Positions 8,000 to 16,726 are shown, numbered from the stretch's first letter. The stretch is DNA of 24,056 bases from CAYVGO01 sp964450725 (GCA_964450725.1 CAYVGO010000034.1:1-24056), one strand, 5' to 3'. The notes: generated by a model not told the origin, from the sequence alone. Numbers and translations: made by a program.

Positions 8000-8083
8000 C
8001 CAATATTTAAAATTGAGAAGTAAAAAGGGAGACAGAATATAGAGTTTTATCATCAACAGTATAGACCGGTGTGAATTATTTGC

Positions 8084-11000
8084 TCAACCTTTTTTCTCAA
8101 AATCTTTAGGAAGTACGCCAAACTGTTTAAAGAAACATTTAGAAAAATAAGAAGAGGAATTGAATCCGACAATAAAAGCAATTTCATTGACTCTGTATTC
8201 TTTGTTTCTCAGCAATTCGGCCGCTTTTTTCAATCGAATAAGCCGAATGAAATCATTCGGGGTCAATTCAGAGATACTTTTGACTTTTCTATAAAGAGTT
8301 GCTCTACTCATATTCATCATCTCTGCTAAAGCGTCAACATCTAAATCTACCTCTTCTAATCGAGCATGGATAGATTCTACTAATTTATTAAGAAAATGTT
8401 TATCTGTCTTGGTGTGTGCAATGACCTCTACGGTAGACTCCGGAGAATGCTTATAAGATTCACGTATTTTTTGCCTGTTGGTCAAAAGGTTTTCAATCCT
8501 TGCTTTCAAAAAGTCTATGGAATAGGGTTTTACAATATAATCATCGGCTCCCATTTTTAGTCCGTCAATCTGCGACTGTAATCCTGTTTTTGCCGTCAGT
8601 AAAATGATAGGAATGTGGCTATATCTAACGTTTTCTTTCAACCTTTGGCATAAACTCATACCGTCCATTAGTGGCATCATAATATCACTCACAATCAAAT
8701 CAACAAATTGTTCATTAAGAATTTCCAATGCCTGCTGACCATTTTTTGCCTTAATAATTTGATAATCTTTTTTTAACTGGTTGGTCATAAAGTCCTGAAA
8801 TTCTTCATTATCTTCAACACTAAGAATTGTTTTTCTACTGTCGCTAATCGGCAGAGCAAAGTCAGGATGTTTTTCTGTACTTTCTAATTCACTTTTTTCC
8901 TCACATTCTTGGTTAAGTGAAATGGATGCTTTTTGGCGGATAGGTAAAATAATAACAAAGGTTACATCAATATAATTTGTATCAATAAAAATTTCTCCTT
9001 TATGAGATTCTACCAATGTTTTGGCAAAAGGAAGTCCAATACCTGTTCCCATGCTGTTTTCATTTAACTTTACAAAAGGCTTGAAAACCCTTGTTGATTC
9101 TTTCGGAGGAATTCTGTCGCCATCATTTGAAACGGTTAGTTTAAAAGTATCTCCTTTATGCTCTAATTCAATTTGAATGAAAGAATAAGCATGTTTGAGT
9201 GCATTGTTGAATAGGTTACTCAGTATTTTAGTAAAGATTTCGACATCTACGTCTGCCATAAAACCTTTTTCGGGAAACAATTGTCTGAAAAGAATATTTT
9301 TGGTATTGGCGGCGGGTACAAAACGTTTGACGGTTTCTCGAATCTGTAAGGCAATGTCAGTACGGGTCAGATTTAATTTTAATCCTTTGGCTTCGGTTTT
9401 ACGAAAATCTAACAATTCATTCACTAATTTGAGTAGTCTGTTGGTGTTTCTTTGGATAATGGAAAGATTTTCGAAATGGACATCAGACTTTTTAACCTCT
9501 TTCATAATTTCTTCTAACGGAGATTTTATGAGGCTTAATGGTGTTCGTATTTCGTGAGTAACGTTGGTAAAAAAGTTAATCTTGGCATCATATAATTCTT
9601 TTTCTTTCTCTCGTTCTAATAATTCCATCGCCTTTTCATTCCTTTTCTGGAGACTTTTGATATAACTTCTGAAAAGATAATAACCCAAGAGCAATATCAT
9701 AATAACATAACACAAATAAGCCCAGAAGGTTTTATAGAACGGAGGTAAAATGCGAATTCCCAAAGAATTACTTACTTCTCCCCAAAGTCCGTCATCGTTC
9801 ATCACTTTAACAGTAAAAATATATCTTCCGGGAGGTAAATTAGAATACGTCACTTGATGCGACTGCCCTACATTAATCCAATCTTTATCCCACCCTGTCA
9901 GTTTATAAAAATACTGATTTCCTTGCGGAGAAGAGTAATTTGGCGTAGCAAAACCGATACTGAAAATAGATTGTCCGTAAAAGAGGGTGATTTGTTTTGT
10001 ATAAATGATGGATTGTTGTAAAGGAGAATTTTTTGACCCTATGGAAACTTCTGAGTTAAACAACTGAAAACTGTTGAATATTATTGACGGAGGAACCGTT
10101 GAAGAGGCAAGTTTATCGGCATCAAAAGAGATAAAACCTTTGACCCCGCCAAAATAAATTTTACCGTTTTTAGAAGTAAATCCAGATTTGTAATTAAACT
10201 GGTCTCCCAATAACCCGTCTTTATGACTATAGCATTTCACTACTTCCGTTTGAGGGTCAAATCTGAATAACCCTTTGCTGGTACTTCCCCAAATACCTCC
10301 GCCGACATCTTCACACAAGCGGTAAATAATGTTGTTGGGTAATCCGTTGTGAGTATCATAGTGTTTGGTAAATTTGTCGGAATGTCTGTCATAATAGACC
10401 ATGCCAGCTCCTTCTGTTCCCATCCACAACCCATGATGTTTATCTTCAAGAATGCACACCACCATTTTTCCCCGTGAGTCGCCAGTGAGCAATGTACGGT
10501 GATGTTCCCACAAATTCTTTTTTCGGTTATATGAAAATACCCCTTGTCCTAAAGTAGCAAACCATAATATACCGTCAAAGTCTTCGATAATATCATTAAC
10601 CTGTGAAGAGATTTCTTTTTCAGACACGGCTTCAAAACTATCGGTGTGAGGAAGATAGCGATGTAAACCGGTCATAGTTCCAATCCAGATTGTTCCCTGA
10701 TAGTCTTTGTAAATAGAGTAAATATTGTCATTATTGAGTGATTTGTCGGAAGGCGAACTGAGATAATTTTTTACCTTTCGGCTTTTCAAATCCATAACAA
10801 ATAAACCTTTGGAAAAAGAACCTATCCACAATTTTTCCCCGTCGTACATTAAAGCATGAAGGTTATTGGCGGGAATAAAGCCGTTGGTAAAGGTTTTTTT
10901 CACAGGGTCAAAACAATTTAGACCTACGTCTTCAGTCGCAATCCATATTTTCCCAGACGAATCTTCACAAAATTCGCTGATACTTTTTCCACTGACAGTA

Positions 11001-12085
11001 TTTTCACCTGTAATAGGATAATATTTTTCAAAACGAGCATAAGATTTAGCAAAGTAATTGACCCCGCCAAAATATGTTCCAAGCCATATTCCTCCTTCAC
11101 GGTCTTGGTAAATAGCGTGAATAGCATTGTCTGAGATAGAATAAGGGTCGTTGAAAAGGTGTTGTAAATAAGTAGTTTCTCCAGTAGTTTGAGAGTAAAT
11201 AATCACTCCGCTTTCTGTACCGATCCAAATATTATTTTCCGTATCAACATAGAGAGTACGGACAAAAAGATGTTTATTGTCTTTTCCTTTTGTAATAAAA
11301 GGAGTCAATTGATGTTCTCTCAAATTTAATTTTAATACACCTTTATTGATAGTTCCGACCAAAAGTGTTTCTGAATTTAATAGGTATAAAGCATCAACAT
11401 CATTATTAGAGAGATTGGCAAGAGCATCATCAATCATAAATTGAGTAAATTCTTCGGTAGTCGGATTGAGTTTAAAAATTCCTTTACGGTAAGTCGCAAT
11501 CCATAAGTTACCGTCAGCATCAAAACACAAATCTCTGATGCTTCCTTGTCCTTTTTTAAAATAATGGCTCAATGAATAGTATTTTGTTTCTTTATACGGC
11601 GTAATGCAAAATACCCCTTTATCTGAAATCGTGAGCCAGATGTTTCCTTTTTTGTCTAATATAATATCTCTGACAATGCCTTCTGCCGACTTTCCTTCTA
11701 TATATAACGGAAACTCTGAAAAGCATTCCTGCATAGGGTCATAGAGCATTACTCCTTCATCTGTACCAATCCACAATATTCCATTTAAATCTTCTACTAA
11801 AGAGAATATGGCATCACTCTTTAAAGAATTATTTGTAAAGGGGTTTTTCTTGTAAATTTTAAAGGAAGTTCCATCATATCGGTTGAGACCGTCCATAGTG
11901 GCAAACCACATAAAACCTTGCTTGTCTTGAATAATAGAGTACACCATATTTTGAGACAATCCATCTTCTACTCCCAAACTTTTAAAGTAGTAACTCTGTT
12001 GTTGTGAGCCATAGATGGAAAAAGGAAGCAGCCAACATAACAACATGGGGCTTAGACCGACAATTATCCATAAATTGCTTTTCAT
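8084..12085 (-). CDS. Hybrid two-component system regulator (HTCS)
   Basis: One-protein sensor and transcription factor of the type that controls polysaccharide-utilisation genes in Bacteroidota. After a signal peptide come 14 propeller-blade motifs of the form D-G-x-(I/L/M)-W-(I/F)-(G/A)-T with recognisable variants (two seven-bladed domains), a Y_Y_Y domain and one membrane helix near residue 790. Inside the cell follow a histidine kinase (NVTHEIRTP, His about 845), its ATPase (NLFNNALKH, GTGIGLPFAKTL), a receiver (VSDIMMPLMDG, Asp about 1134) and an AraC-type HTH (EIAFIVGFNSSSYFSK). All key residues are present. The start at ATG 12085 (1333 residues, MKSNLWIIVGLS leader) is chosen because the -7 box at 12104-12111 lies downstream of the TTG that opens the longest frame. 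No susC/susD pair is adjacent, so its target is elsewhere. Confidence 0.95.
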   Translation of the reverse strand: MKSNLWIIVGLSPMLLCWLLPFSIYGSQQQSYYFKSLGVEDGLSQNMVYSIIQDKQGFMWFATMDGLNRYDGTSFKIYKKNPFTNNSLKSDAIFSLVEDLNGILWIGTDEGVMLYDPMQECFSEFPLYIEGKSAEGIVRDIILDKKGNIWLTISDKGVFCITPYKETKYYSLSHYFKKGQGSIRDLCFDADGNLWIATYRKGIFKLNPTTEEFTQFMIDDALANLSNNDVDALYLLNSETLLVGTINKGVLKLNLREHQLTPFITKGKDNKHLFVRTLYVDTENNIWIGTESGVIIYSQTTGETTYLQHLFNDPYSISDNAIHAIYQDREGGIWLGTYFGGVNYFAKSYARFEKYYPITGENTVSGKSISEFCEDSSGKIWIATEDVGLNCFDPVKKTFTNGFIPANNLHALMYDGEKLWIGSFSKGLFVMDLKSRKVKNYLSSPSDKSLNNDNIYSIYKDYQGTIWIGTMTGLHRYLPHTDSFEAVSEKEISSQVNDIIEDFDGILWFATLGQGVFSYNRKKNLWEHHRTLLTGDSRGKMVVCILEDKHHGLWMGTEGAGMVYYDRHSDKFTKHYDTHNGLPNNIIYRLCEDVGGGIWGSTSKGLFRFDPQTEVVKCYSHKDGLLGDQFNYKSGFTSKNGKIYFGGVKGFISFDADKLASSTVPPSIIFNSFQLFNSEVSIGSKNSPLQQSIIYTKQITLFYGQSIFSIGFATPNYSSPQGNQYFYKLTGWDKDWINVGQSHQVTYSNLPPGRYIFTVKVMNDDGLWGEVSNSLGIRILPPFYKTFWAYLCYVIMILLLGYYLFRSYIKSLQKRNEKAMELLEREKEKELYDAKINFFTNVTHEIRTPLSLIKSPLEEIMKEVKKSDVHFENLSIIQRNTNRLLKLVNELLDFRKTEAKGLKLNLTRTDIALQIRETVKRFVPAANTKNILFRQLFPEKGFMADVDVEIFTKILSNLFNNALKHAYSFIQIELEHKGDTFKLTVSNDGDRIPPKESTRVFKPFVKLNENSMGTGIGLPFAKTLVESHKGEIFIDTNYIDVTFVIILPIRQKASISLNQECEEKSELESTEKHPDFALPISDSRKTILSVEDNEEFQDFMTNQLKKDYQIIKAKNGQQALEILNEQFVDLIVSDIMMPLMDGMSLCQRLKENVRYSHIPIILLTAKTGLQSQIDGLKMGADDYIVKPYSIDFLKARIENLLTNRQKIRESYKHSPESTVEVIAHTKTDKHFLNKLVESIHARLEEVDLDVDALAEMMNMSRATLYRKVKSISELTPNDFIRLIRLKKAAELLRNKEYRVNEIAFIVGFNSSSYFSKCFFKQFGVLPKDFEKKG

Positions 12086-12103
12086 GCGCAAATAATTTTG
12101 AGA

Positions 12104-12111
12104 CAAAGATA
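12104..12111 (-). promoter_or_regulatory. Promoter -7 box of the HTCS gene
   Basis: The minus strand reads TATCTTTG, a perfect TAnnTTTG box, giving a leader of about 12 bases before ATG 12085. No clear -33 box; inverted repeats occupy the upstream region instead. Confidence 0.65.
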
Positions 12112-12127
12112 GTTTTTTATGCCATGC

Positions 12128-12175
12128 TAATATTGTTCTCAATAATTTTGAAACAATATTAATATTTATTGAGAA
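12128..12175. repeat. Two interleaved perfect 10-bp inverted repeats upstream of the HTCS gene
   Basis: TAATATTGTT (12128-12137) pairs with AACAATATTA (12152-12161). Overlapping it, TTCTCAATAA (12136-12145) pairs with TTATTGAGAA (12166-12175). Both are exact and lie just upstream of the HTCS -7 box. They could bind a regulator or form alternative hairpins; the region is AT-rich, so chance weighs more than usual. Confidence 0.5.
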
Positions 12176-12182
12176 AATAATA

Positions 12183-12200
12183 GTATCAAGAAATTGATAC
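12183..12200 (-). terminator. Hairpin GTATCAA-loop-TTGATAC, candidate terminator after the MBOAT gene
   Basis: A perfect 7-bp stem with a 4-base loop. On the minus strand it reads GTATCAATTTCTTGATAC followed by the T-rich run TATTATTTTCTC, about 100 bases past the MBOAT stop and before the HTCS promoter. That fits a weak intrinsic terminator; the stem is AT-rich, so an operator is the alternative. Confidence 0.4.
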
Positions 12201-12303
12201 CGTTGAGTCTAGTAAAAAACCATGTGATTTTACGTTAGAATAGCCCTACTCCGGAAGGTATCAACGACAATATATGACTGATAATCTTCCGTCACCTTTC
12301 TGA

Positions 12304-13827
12304 TTAAAACTGAAAATAAATAAAGGGTGCCGATGAACTGGTTTGAGAAAACAACAATAACAATATAACCACGTAGAGTAAAACAAACTTTAAACCCGTT
12401 GGGATAATAATAAATAACTTACGGAGTTTGTTTTTATATCGTAACCCTAAAAAGACAATTACAAAACTGGCAAATAATAATGCTGTATATTGTTGATAAA
12501 CGGAGGCAAATTCTATGATTTGGATGGGGTGAATAAAAGAGGTCAGCAGTGTTTCTGTGATGAGTAAAGCATCTGACAAAGTGTCGGCACGAAAGAATAT
12601 CCATGCCAGACAAACCCAGTGAAATGTTAGCAATATGCCTATCCATTTCGGTACAGGTAATTTGACAAACCAACGAAAGCGTAATAGCAATTTATGGATT
12701 GCCAGTAAACATCCGTGCAGGAATCCCCACAGAAGGAATTTTACACTTGCACCATGCCATAATCCTCCAATAAGCATGGTGATTAATAAATTCAGATACT
12801 GTCTTACTTTTCCTTTACGATTTCCACCCAAAGGAATGTAAAGATAATCTTTGAGCCATGTACTGAGTGAAATGTGCCAGCGCCTCCAAAACTGAGAAAT
12901 GTTGACAGACTGATAAGGTGTATCAAAGTTTTTAGAGAGTCTGAATCCGAGTATGAGTGCCAATCCTATGGCAATATCGGAGTAGCCGGAAAAATCAAAA
13001 TAGATTTGCATGGCATAACCGTAAACGGCAAAAAGAAGTTCTATGGCACTGTATTGCGTAGGATTTCCAAAGATTTTATCAATATAATTGGAAGAAATCA
13101 TATCTGAAAATACAATCTTTTTGACCATTCCGGTGGTGATTAAAAAAACCGCTCCCCAAAATTCTTCCTGAGTAACGTCATATTTTCGGGCGATTTGTGC
13201 AATAAAATCTTTAGCTCTTACAATAGGTCCGGCAACAAGTTGGGGGAAAAAAGAGACATAAAACATCAAGTTCCACAGATTTTTTACGGCACGAACTTCC
13301 TGACGATACACGTCAACAGTATAACTTATTAATTGAAAGGTGTAGAAAGAAATTCCTACGGGTAAAATTACATCGGCAATTTTGAAGGTGTCTCCTCCCA
13401 TCACCTGATTTCCCAAAAGTGCGGCAATATTGACTACATCATATTCTATACCCAAAAGAGAAGAGAATATTTCTACAATAAAAAAAGCGTATTTAAGATA
13501 AAAAAGTATGAAGAGCGAAGAGATGACAGAGAGTGCAAGCAGCCACTTTTTGGTGGTAAGATTTTGTGATTTTTGAATGGCAATGGCTAATCCGTAAACA
13601 AGAGCCGTAATGGCGACCAATAAAGTAAAGTATATTCCGCTGGTTTTATAATAAAAGAAGAGGCTGAAAAGGGTAAGATATACCGTACGGTAATAGGTTT
13701 TTCTCTCTACCAGCCAATATCCGGCCAAGAGCACACCGAAAAAAAGCCAAAAAGACCAACGGCTGAAAATGAGCGGGCTTTCTTCAGAATAAAGAAACAA
13801 GGATTCAAAAAGTCGAGTAAAATCCAT
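12304..13827 (-). CDS. MBOAT-family membrane O-acyltransferase (AlgI/PatA-like)
   Basis: A 507-residue polytopic membrane protein with about ten hydrophobic segments. Family motifs are DFSGYSDIAIGLALILGF, NISQFWRRWHISLSTWLKDY, YIPLGGNRKG and GGLWHGAS, whose His is the putative active-site residue. MBOAT proteins of the AlgI, DltB and PatA type move acyl groups across the membrane onto alginate, teichoic acid or peptidoglycan; the first two motifs are the AlgI-type core. Immediately upstream, across a scaffold gap, is a membrane-anchored SGNH protein in the same direction, the usual partner that completes acetyl transfer outside. The target is most likely a surface polysaccharide or peptidoglycan. 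The ATG at 13827 lies 75 bp from the gap, so its promoter or operon link cannot be seen. Confidence 0.93.
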   Translation of the reverse strand: MDFTRLFESLFLYSEESPLIFSRWSFWLFFGVLLAGYWLVERKTYYRTVYLTLFSLFFYYKTSGIYFTLLVAITALVYGLAIAIQKSQNLTTKKWLLALSVISSLFILFYLKYAFFIVEIFSSLLGIEYDVVNIAALLGNQVMGGDTFKIADVILPVGISFYTFQLISYTVDVYRQEVRAVKNLWNLMFYVSFFPQLVAGPIVRAKDFIAQIARKYDVTQEEFWGAVFLITTGMVKKIVFSDMISSNYIDKIFGNPTQYSAIELLFAVYGYAMQIYFDFSGYSDIAIGLALILGFRLSKNFDTPYQSVNISQFWRRWHISLSTWLKDYLYIPLGGNRKGKVRQYLNLLITMLIGGLWHGASVKFLLWGFLHGCLLAIHKLLLRFRWFVKLPVPKWIGILLTFHWVCLAWIFFRADTLSDALLITETLLTSFIHPIQIIEFASVYQQYTALLFASFVIVFLGLRYKNKLRKLFIIIPTGLKFVLLYVVILLLLFSQTSSSAPFIYFQF

Positions 13828-13889
13828 AGATCGGTATTGGTTATTTTTTATTTTTACATTTATCCAATCAATATAATCCTATTTGCAAA

Positions 13890-13902
13890 TTCCGCTTAAT
13901 AC
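13890..13902 (+). repeat. 13-bp direct repeat, left edge of the gap
   Basis: TTCCGCTTAATAC runs exactly up to the first N and recurs in the same orientation at 14025-14037. A third partial copy, CTTCCGCTTT, sits directly at the right gap edge (14005-14013), so a short tandem-like repeat may span the gap. Confidence 0.75.
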
Positions 13903-14002
13903 NNNNNNNNNNNNNNNNNNNNNNNNNNNNNNNNNNNNNNNNNNNNNNNNNNNNNNNNNNNNNNNNNNNNNNNNNNNNNNNNNNNNNNNNNNNNNNNNNN
14001 NN
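13903..14002. other. Scaffold gap of 100 N
   Basis: Exactly 100 undetermined bases, a conventional placeholder rather than a measured length. The true distance between the MBOAT and SGNH genes is unknown. Confidence 0.98.
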
Positions 14003-14024
14003 TCTTCCGCTTTCATGGAAATTC

Positions 14025-14037
14025 TTCCGCTTAATAC
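14025..14037 (+). repeat. 13-bp direct repeat, right of the gap
   Basis: Exact copy of 13890-13902, in the same orientation, 23 bases right of the gap. Confidence 0.75.
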
Positions 14038-14075
14038 TCTCAACTATTTTCCTGCATCATATTGCCAAGCAGGGA

Positions 14076-15536
14076 TTATTGTTTATTTTTTACATTAGTC
14101 CAGTCAATATAATCTTGAATGAGCGCATTGAAAAGTAAATCTTCAACAATTTCTATCCCGTCTGCCGTAAAATGACAATAATCTTTGGTCATCAACGGAG
14201 GATATGCTGTTGACCAGTATATGGCAGATTTTTTAGCTCCCATAGCCAAATACAAATCCCAATAAGCACAACCATTATTCAACGCTTGCTGGCGTTGGAT
14301 ATATCTGAAAGCATCAATGTTGTCTGATGTACGCAACATTCCGTGCTTCCGTGCCGCATAATCATTGACACCTACGACCAATATATCTGCGGCAGGAAAT
14401 GACTTTTTAAGAAAAGCCAATTGTCGGTTGAGCTGCTCGGCATAAAAAGAGAGCATATCTTCACGCACTAAAAAGTTTAATCCAAACTGATAGATAATCA
14501 ACGCTGGTTGAAGTTGCTCTACGGCTTGGATAAAACTTTGAGCATCAACTTTGGTAAAGTCTAATCCGTCATTACTTCTTAGCGGAATATTATCCACCAT
14601 AATCTTACTGTCATCTTCAATTCCAATACCTAAAACTTCAAATACTCCTTGTCCTGAAACGTCAAATTGATAACTGTTTTTTATGGAAAGCGGTACTTTA
14701 AATTTGATGTATCGTATTTTGTCGGAAGGTTGTAAATTTATTTTAGTAATGGGAATATCATCAGACTGTAGTGTTATACGGGTTGTTCCGACAGTATTTC
14801 GGCATTGTAAATAGAAAGTCTGATAACTGAAAGGTCTATATTTTTTTAAGTCTCGTGTAGTTATTTTAAAGTAATGGGATTCATCTTGCTTAAGGCTTAC
14901 TGATGTTGTTGCAAGGTAAGTACCACAAGCAATATGGGCTTCACGATCCGGCAAATTAAAAACCGGTGGCGATATTTTCCAGCCGGAAGAGAGGCTGATT
15001 TTAATATTAGGATGAACAGGAATATTGGGGTTAAGGGGAAACATTCCTATTCCGTGTCCTTTATCCTGAAAATATTCTCGTAACTTATTACGTAACCCGT
15101 GTGTAATTCGGTCTCCTTCAATTTGTGAATCTCCAAAATAAAGAATACGGGTTAATTTATTCTTTTGTAAAGCAGTAAAAAAATGTTGCAGGTTTTCTTT
15201 TTCCGATAAACTGTTATGTTCAATGGCGGTGGGTGGTAAAGCATAAACCTGATCTTTAATGTCTGACCTTCCGATTGATGAGAGTACGGGATATGAGGGT
15301 GTATAACTCAACGTATCTAATAATGACAAATCAAAGATTTCTGCGTCAGAAAAGTCTGCGTCAGAAAAAGTTTCGATTTCAGGTAATGTTAATGTAAGAT
15401 TATCAGAAATTTCTACTCCTTTTTTCGGAAAAAAATAGAGCGTCATCAGTATGAAAAATGAAAGTATGGCAATAAGGAAGAGAAAAAAAAGATAGGGAAA
15501 GGTTCTTTTTTCTTTTTTATTTTGCCATGGGTACAT
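14076..15536 (-). CDS. Membrane-anchored SGNH/GDSL-family protein
   Basis: A 486-residue protein with an uncleaved N-terminal membrane anchor (about residues 13-36) and an outside domain. SGNH blocks are visible: GDSQIEGDRI with Ser137 (block I), FGLNF (block III, Asn) and DYCHFTADG near the C-terminus (block V, Asp and His). The family covers esterases and acetyltransferases acting on glycans; with the MBOAT neighbour, O-acetylation or deacetylation of an envelope polysaccharide is most likely. A beta-rich insert of about 150 residues between blocks I and III could bind carbohydrate. Residues 57-66 contain a five-residue duplication, FSDAD-FSDAE, from a 15-bp tandem repeat. It starts 59 bp after the lactonase-type gene with no TAnnTTTG box between, so it may belong to that transcript. 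Confidence 0.85.
   Translation of the reverse strand: MYPWQNKKEKRTFPYLFFLFLIAILSFFILMTLYFFPKKGVEISDNLTLTLPEIETFSDADFSDAEIFDLSLLDTLSYTPSYPVLSSIGRSDIKDQVYALPPTAIEHNSLSEKENLQHFFTALQKNKLTRILYFGDSQIEGDRITHGLRNKLREYFQDKGHGIGMFPLNPNIPVHPNIKISLSSGWKISPPVFNLPDREAHIACGTYLATTSVSLKQDESHYFKITTRDLKKYRPFSYQTFYLQCRNTVGTTRITLQSDDIPITKINLQPSDKIRYIKFKVPLSIKNSYQFDVSGQGVFEVLGIGIEDDSKIMVDNIPLRSNDGLDFTKVDAQSFIQAVEQLQPALIIYQFGLNFLVREDMLSFYAEQLNRQLAFLKKSFPAADILVVGVNDYAARKHGMLRTSDNIDAFRYIQRQQALNNGCAYWDLYLAMGAKKSAIYWSTAYPPLMTKDYCHFTADGIEIVEDLLFNALIQDYIDWTNVKNKQ
15340..15369 (+). repeat. 15-bp tandem repeat inside the SGNH gene
   Basis: TCTGCGTCAGAAAAG at 15340-15354 is followed at once by a copy with one change in its last base (15355-15369). 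It duplicates five codons in frame in the linker after the membrane anchor. Confidence 0.9.
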
Positions 15537-15595
15537 AATAGTATGTAGGAGTAAATTGTTAAGTATCTATATGACTTATCTATTCAATTGTATCA

Positions 15596-16726
15596 TTACC
15601 TGCTACCCACAAATTTTAAACATACCGGACGGTCAATGTTGGTGAGTAAATTCGACTTATTTTCCACCAAAAGTCCGGTTTCCTTATTCATTTCAAAAAC
15701 TTGGATATTATTACTTTTCATGTTAGCCACCAAAAGATATTTGCCGTTAGGGGTAATAATAAAATTACGGGGGTGTAAACCCGTAGTTTGAAATCCGGAT
15801 AAAGATAATTTTCCATCGATAGAGTCAATCTTGAATATGGCGATATTATTGACCGTTTCACGATTAGAAGTATATAAAAATTTACTGTCGGGAGATATAT
15901 GAATATCTCCACTACCTTTATTTCCGGGATTTTTTGATGTGTCGGAAACAACGTATTGAATCGGTTGAAGAGAATGATGGTTATAATGAAAAACTGTTAC
16001 TTTTCCGGATAACTCATTGATAGAATAAGCAAATTTTCTATTAGGATGAAAAACTAAGTGCCGTGCGCCGGAACCATTTTCTAACGGCAAAGTTTGATAA
16101 TCTGTAACTAAAAAAGGAACTTTGTTATTGATACGGAATTGATAAATACAGTCTTTTCCTAAATCTGTAGCAAACAAATATTGCTGATTTGGTGAAAAAA
16201 GAACACAATGTATATGTGATTTTTTTTGATGATGACCCATTGAATCAAACTTCATTAATTGATTAACAGGTTGTAATGAACCATCTTTTGACAAAGGAAA
16301 AACACTAACACTTCCTCCTGAATAATTCGCCGTTATTATAAAACGATTTTGATAATCGATATTGATATAACAAGGATCATCACCATGTGTTGGCTGTGCA
16401 TTGATGACAGTTAATTTACCTGCTTTTTTATCGAATGAAAACGCATTGACCATCGCTTTTTCACCTGCATTTTCACTTACAGCATAAACAAAACGTTCAT
16501 CTTTTGAAACGACCATATAAGACGGATTTTCAACTTTTGTTTCATTTACATACTCAGCCTTACCCGTTTCTATATTGAATTTATAAACATAAATACCTTG
16601 GCTATTGCCGGTAGTGTAAGTTCCGACAAGTAAATAAAGCATTGTTGAATCTTTATTTCCATCGATTTTTTGTGCCCATAAAGCAGTACACAAAAACACG
16701 AAAAGCAGGATAAGAATAGATTTCAT
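15596..16726 (-). CDS. Exported lactonase-family seven-bladed beta-propeller protein
   Basis: Resembles the 6-phosphogluconolactonase (Pgl/YbhE, Lactonase_7) family: repeated blade motifs such as YLLVGTYTTGNSQGIYVYKF, NPSYMVVSKDERFVYAV, HCVLFSPNQQYLFATDLG, RHLVFHPNRKFAYSINE and DIHISPDSKFLYTSNRET. Unlike cytosolic Pgl it has a clear signal peptide, MKSILILLFVFLCTALWAQ, so it is unlikely to serve the pentose phosphate pathway and may act on another lactone or only bind a ligand. I start it at ATG 16726 (376 residues), because the longer frame opens at a TTG that adds five residues before the signal peptide. It begins 19 bp after the lytic transglycosylase gene and probably shares its transcript. 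Catalytic residues are not certain by eye. Confidence 0.85.
   Translation of the reverse strand: MKSILILLFVFLCTALWAQKIDGNKDSTMLYLLVGTYTTGNSQGIYVYKFNIETGKAEYVNETKVENPSYMVVSKDERFVYAVSENAGEKAMVNAFSFDKKAGKLTVINAQPTHGDDPCYINIDYQNRFIITANYSGGSVSVFPLSKDGSLQPVNQLMKFDSMGHHQKKSHIHCVLFSPNQQYLFATDLGKDCIYQFRINNKVPFLVTDYQTLPLENGSGARHLVFHPNRKFAYSINELSGKVTVFHYNHHSLQPIQYVVSDTSKNPGNKGSGDIHISPDSKFLYTSNRETVNNIAIFKIDSIDGKLSLSGFQTTGLHPRNFIITPNGKYLLVANMKSNNIQVFEMNKETGLLVENKSNLLTNIDRPVCLKFVGSR

Larger units (their letters stand above)
13828..14075. other. Intergenic stretch around the scaffold gap, with a related sequence on each side
   Basis: Between the MBOAT start and the SGNH stop lie 75 bases, 100 N and 73 bases. 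The left piece (13854-13880) matches the 3' end of the SGNH gene (14090-14116) at 23 of 27 bases and would encode DYIDWINVK against DYIDWTNVK, directly after an in-frame TAG. The frame stays open from there into the MBOAT start. The 13-mer TTCCGCTTAATAC also flanks the gap on both sides. The left edge may hold the tail of a lost or hidden SGNH paralogue. Confidence 0.55.

Noticed and set aside
9195..9557. 120-codon plus-strand ORF inside the HTCS gene
   Set aside because: Antisense to the kinase domain, which is fully conserved on the minus strand; no recognisable domain or promoter.
12086..12142. N-terminal extension of the HTCS protein from a TTG at 12142
   Set aside because: The -7 box at 12104-12111 lies inside it, and ATG 12085 gives a clean signal peptide.
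13883..14098. Plus-strand ORF spanning the N gap
   Set aside because: It exists only because N is read as an unknown residue; the flanks show no coding character and its right end overlaps the SGNH gene on the other strand.
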